This document shows, piece after piece, positions 63,438 to 64,000 of a DNA stretch of 64,000 nt. This DNA is from AP-15 sp963712825 (GTDB taxonomy: Bacteria > Pseudomonadota > Alphaproteobacteria > ATCC43930 > CGMCC-115725): positions 806,001 through 870,000 of the forward strand of contig CAVQJP010000016.1 of the NCBI GenBank assembly GCA_963712825.1. Reading direction: 5' to 3'. How positions within the stretch are numbered: position 1 is the stretch's first letter; every line of letters starts with the position of its first letter. Under the pieces are notes generated by a model. It searched no databases, had not been told where the DNA came from, and saw only the letters and a program-made list of their open reading frames with translations. The position numbers were made by a program, and so were the translations under genes.

Positions 63438-63998
63438 ATGTCGGAAGATTCGCTGCTGAAGGATCTTGGCCGCCGCATGGACGGCGCGCTCGACGTGCTG
63501 CGCAAGGAGTTTGGCGGGTTGCGCACCGGGCGGGCCTCGGCGAGCCTGCTCGAGCCGGTCTCGGTTGCGGCTTATGGCGGGGCGATGCCGATCAACCAGC
63601 TCGCCAATGTCAGCGTGCCCGAGCCGCGGACGATCACGGTGCAGGTCTGGGACCGCGCAATGGTCAAGGCGGTCGACAAGGCGATCCGCGAGTCGGGTCT
63701 CGGATTGAACCCGCAAACCGAGGGCCAGGTGATCCGGGTGCCGATCCCCGATTTGAACGAAGAGCGACGCCGCGAACTGACCAAGGTCACCGCCAAATAT
63801 GCCGAGCAGGCGCGCGTTTCGGTCAGAAACGTCCGCCGCGACGGCATCGAGCTGCTGCGCCGCCAGGAAAAGGACGGCGAGATCTCGCAGGACCAGCAGC
63901 GCAAATTGCAGCACGACGTCCAACACCTGACCGATGACGCGATCCGCCGCATCGACGACACGCTGGCGCAAAAGGACCGGGAAATCCTGCAAGTCTGA
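63438..63998 (+). CDS. frr: Ribosome recycling factor
   Basis: The 186-residue protein has the three-helix RRF signature GGLRTGRASASLLEPVSVAA, PEPRTITVQVWDRAMVKAVD and IPDLNEERRRELTKVTAKYA. It frees ribosomes after termination. GGGAG lies before the ATG at 63438. Its stop TGA overlaps an ATG at 63998-64000, the last bases of the window; in relatives uppS follows here. Confidence 0.97.
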   Translation: MSEDSLLKDLGRRMDGALDVLRKEFGGLRTGRASASLLEPVSVAAYGGAMPINQLANVSVPEPRTITVQVWDRAMVKAVDKAIRESGLGLNPQTEGQVIRVPIPDLNEERRRELTKVTAKYAEQARVSVRNVRRDGIELLRRQEKDGEISQDQQRKLQHDVQHLTDDAIRRIDDTLAQKDREILQV

Positions 63999-64000
63999 TG

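Noticed and set aside
1..64000. CRISPR array, tRNA or rRNA genes
   Set aside because: No regular repeat-spacer series, cloverleaf or rRNA core was seen in the intergenic regions.

Overview
The window is a high-GC (about two-thirds G+C by eye) bacterial chromosome segment that reads as an alphaproteobacterium. The evidence is the minus-strand order miaB-phoH-ybeY-corC-lnt-XRE regulator-metK-trmB, a MucR-family regulator next to fur and rimI-tsaB, a putative ornithine-lipid acyltransferase pair, ppdK beside glyQ/glyS, and a plus-strand rpsB-tsf-pyrH-frr operon behind dnaE. I cannot name a genus. No tRNA, rRNA or CRISPR array was seen.

Region 1-11.6 kb is accessory. It holds a REP-associated transposase (RAYT) between two 34-bp inverted repeats, a MntA/HepT toxin-antitoxin pair, a frameshifted CmcJ-type oxidoreductase, envelope-type small proteins (DUF4142, DUF2807, a Met/Gly-rich secreted protein), a caspase-FGE fusion followed by a Trypco1-type protein and a frameshifted partner, a MetX-like hydrolase, a lone ParD antitoxin, and a HigBA locus whose toxin gene is broken. 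Region 11.6-18.7 kb is one tightly overlapped minus-strand surface-glycan operon: GT9, GT2, GT4, GT4, an extended GT9, and an asparagine synthetase whose N-terminal catalytic Cys is out of frame.

Region 18.8-31.5 kb carries ygfZ, ppdK, a strongly decayed glyS, an intact glyQ, an S49 peptidase, a small-molecule/tRNA-type methyltransferase, a TIM-barrel isomerase and a TauD-type dioxygenase. The glyS gene is intact for about 380 codons, then is interrupted by a palindromic repeat and carries many frameshifts. Region 30.8-46.3 kb is housekeeping on the minus strand: tRNA modification (trmB, miaB, tsaB), SAM synthesis, lipoprotein acylation, rRNA maturation (ybeY), Fe-S delivery (nfuA), trpS and the lipid II flippase murJ.

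Region 46.4-52.3 kb holds a VOC protein, a DUF2165 membrane protein, a GIY-YIG relic, and a minus-strand iron-storage cluster: encapsulated ferritin EncFtn, its encapsulin shell, an acyl-CoA-dehydrogenase-like flavoprotein and a second ferritin-like di-iron protein. Region 52.4-64 kb is plus strand: an AlaC-type aminotransferase, lolC and lolD (LolD has an N-terminal extension made from a repeat), dnaE, a three-gene DUF433/DUF5615 toxin-antitoxin operon, then rpsB-tsf-pyrH-frr. The window ends exactly on an ATG that overlaps the frr stop, the usual place of uppS.

Several genes carry single indels (CmcJ-type, the third protein of the caspase module, asnB) or dense lesions (glyS, higB, GIY-YIG). 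Real decay and assembly error cannot be separated from the sequence alone, but the damage is concentrated in glyS while its neighbours read cleanly.
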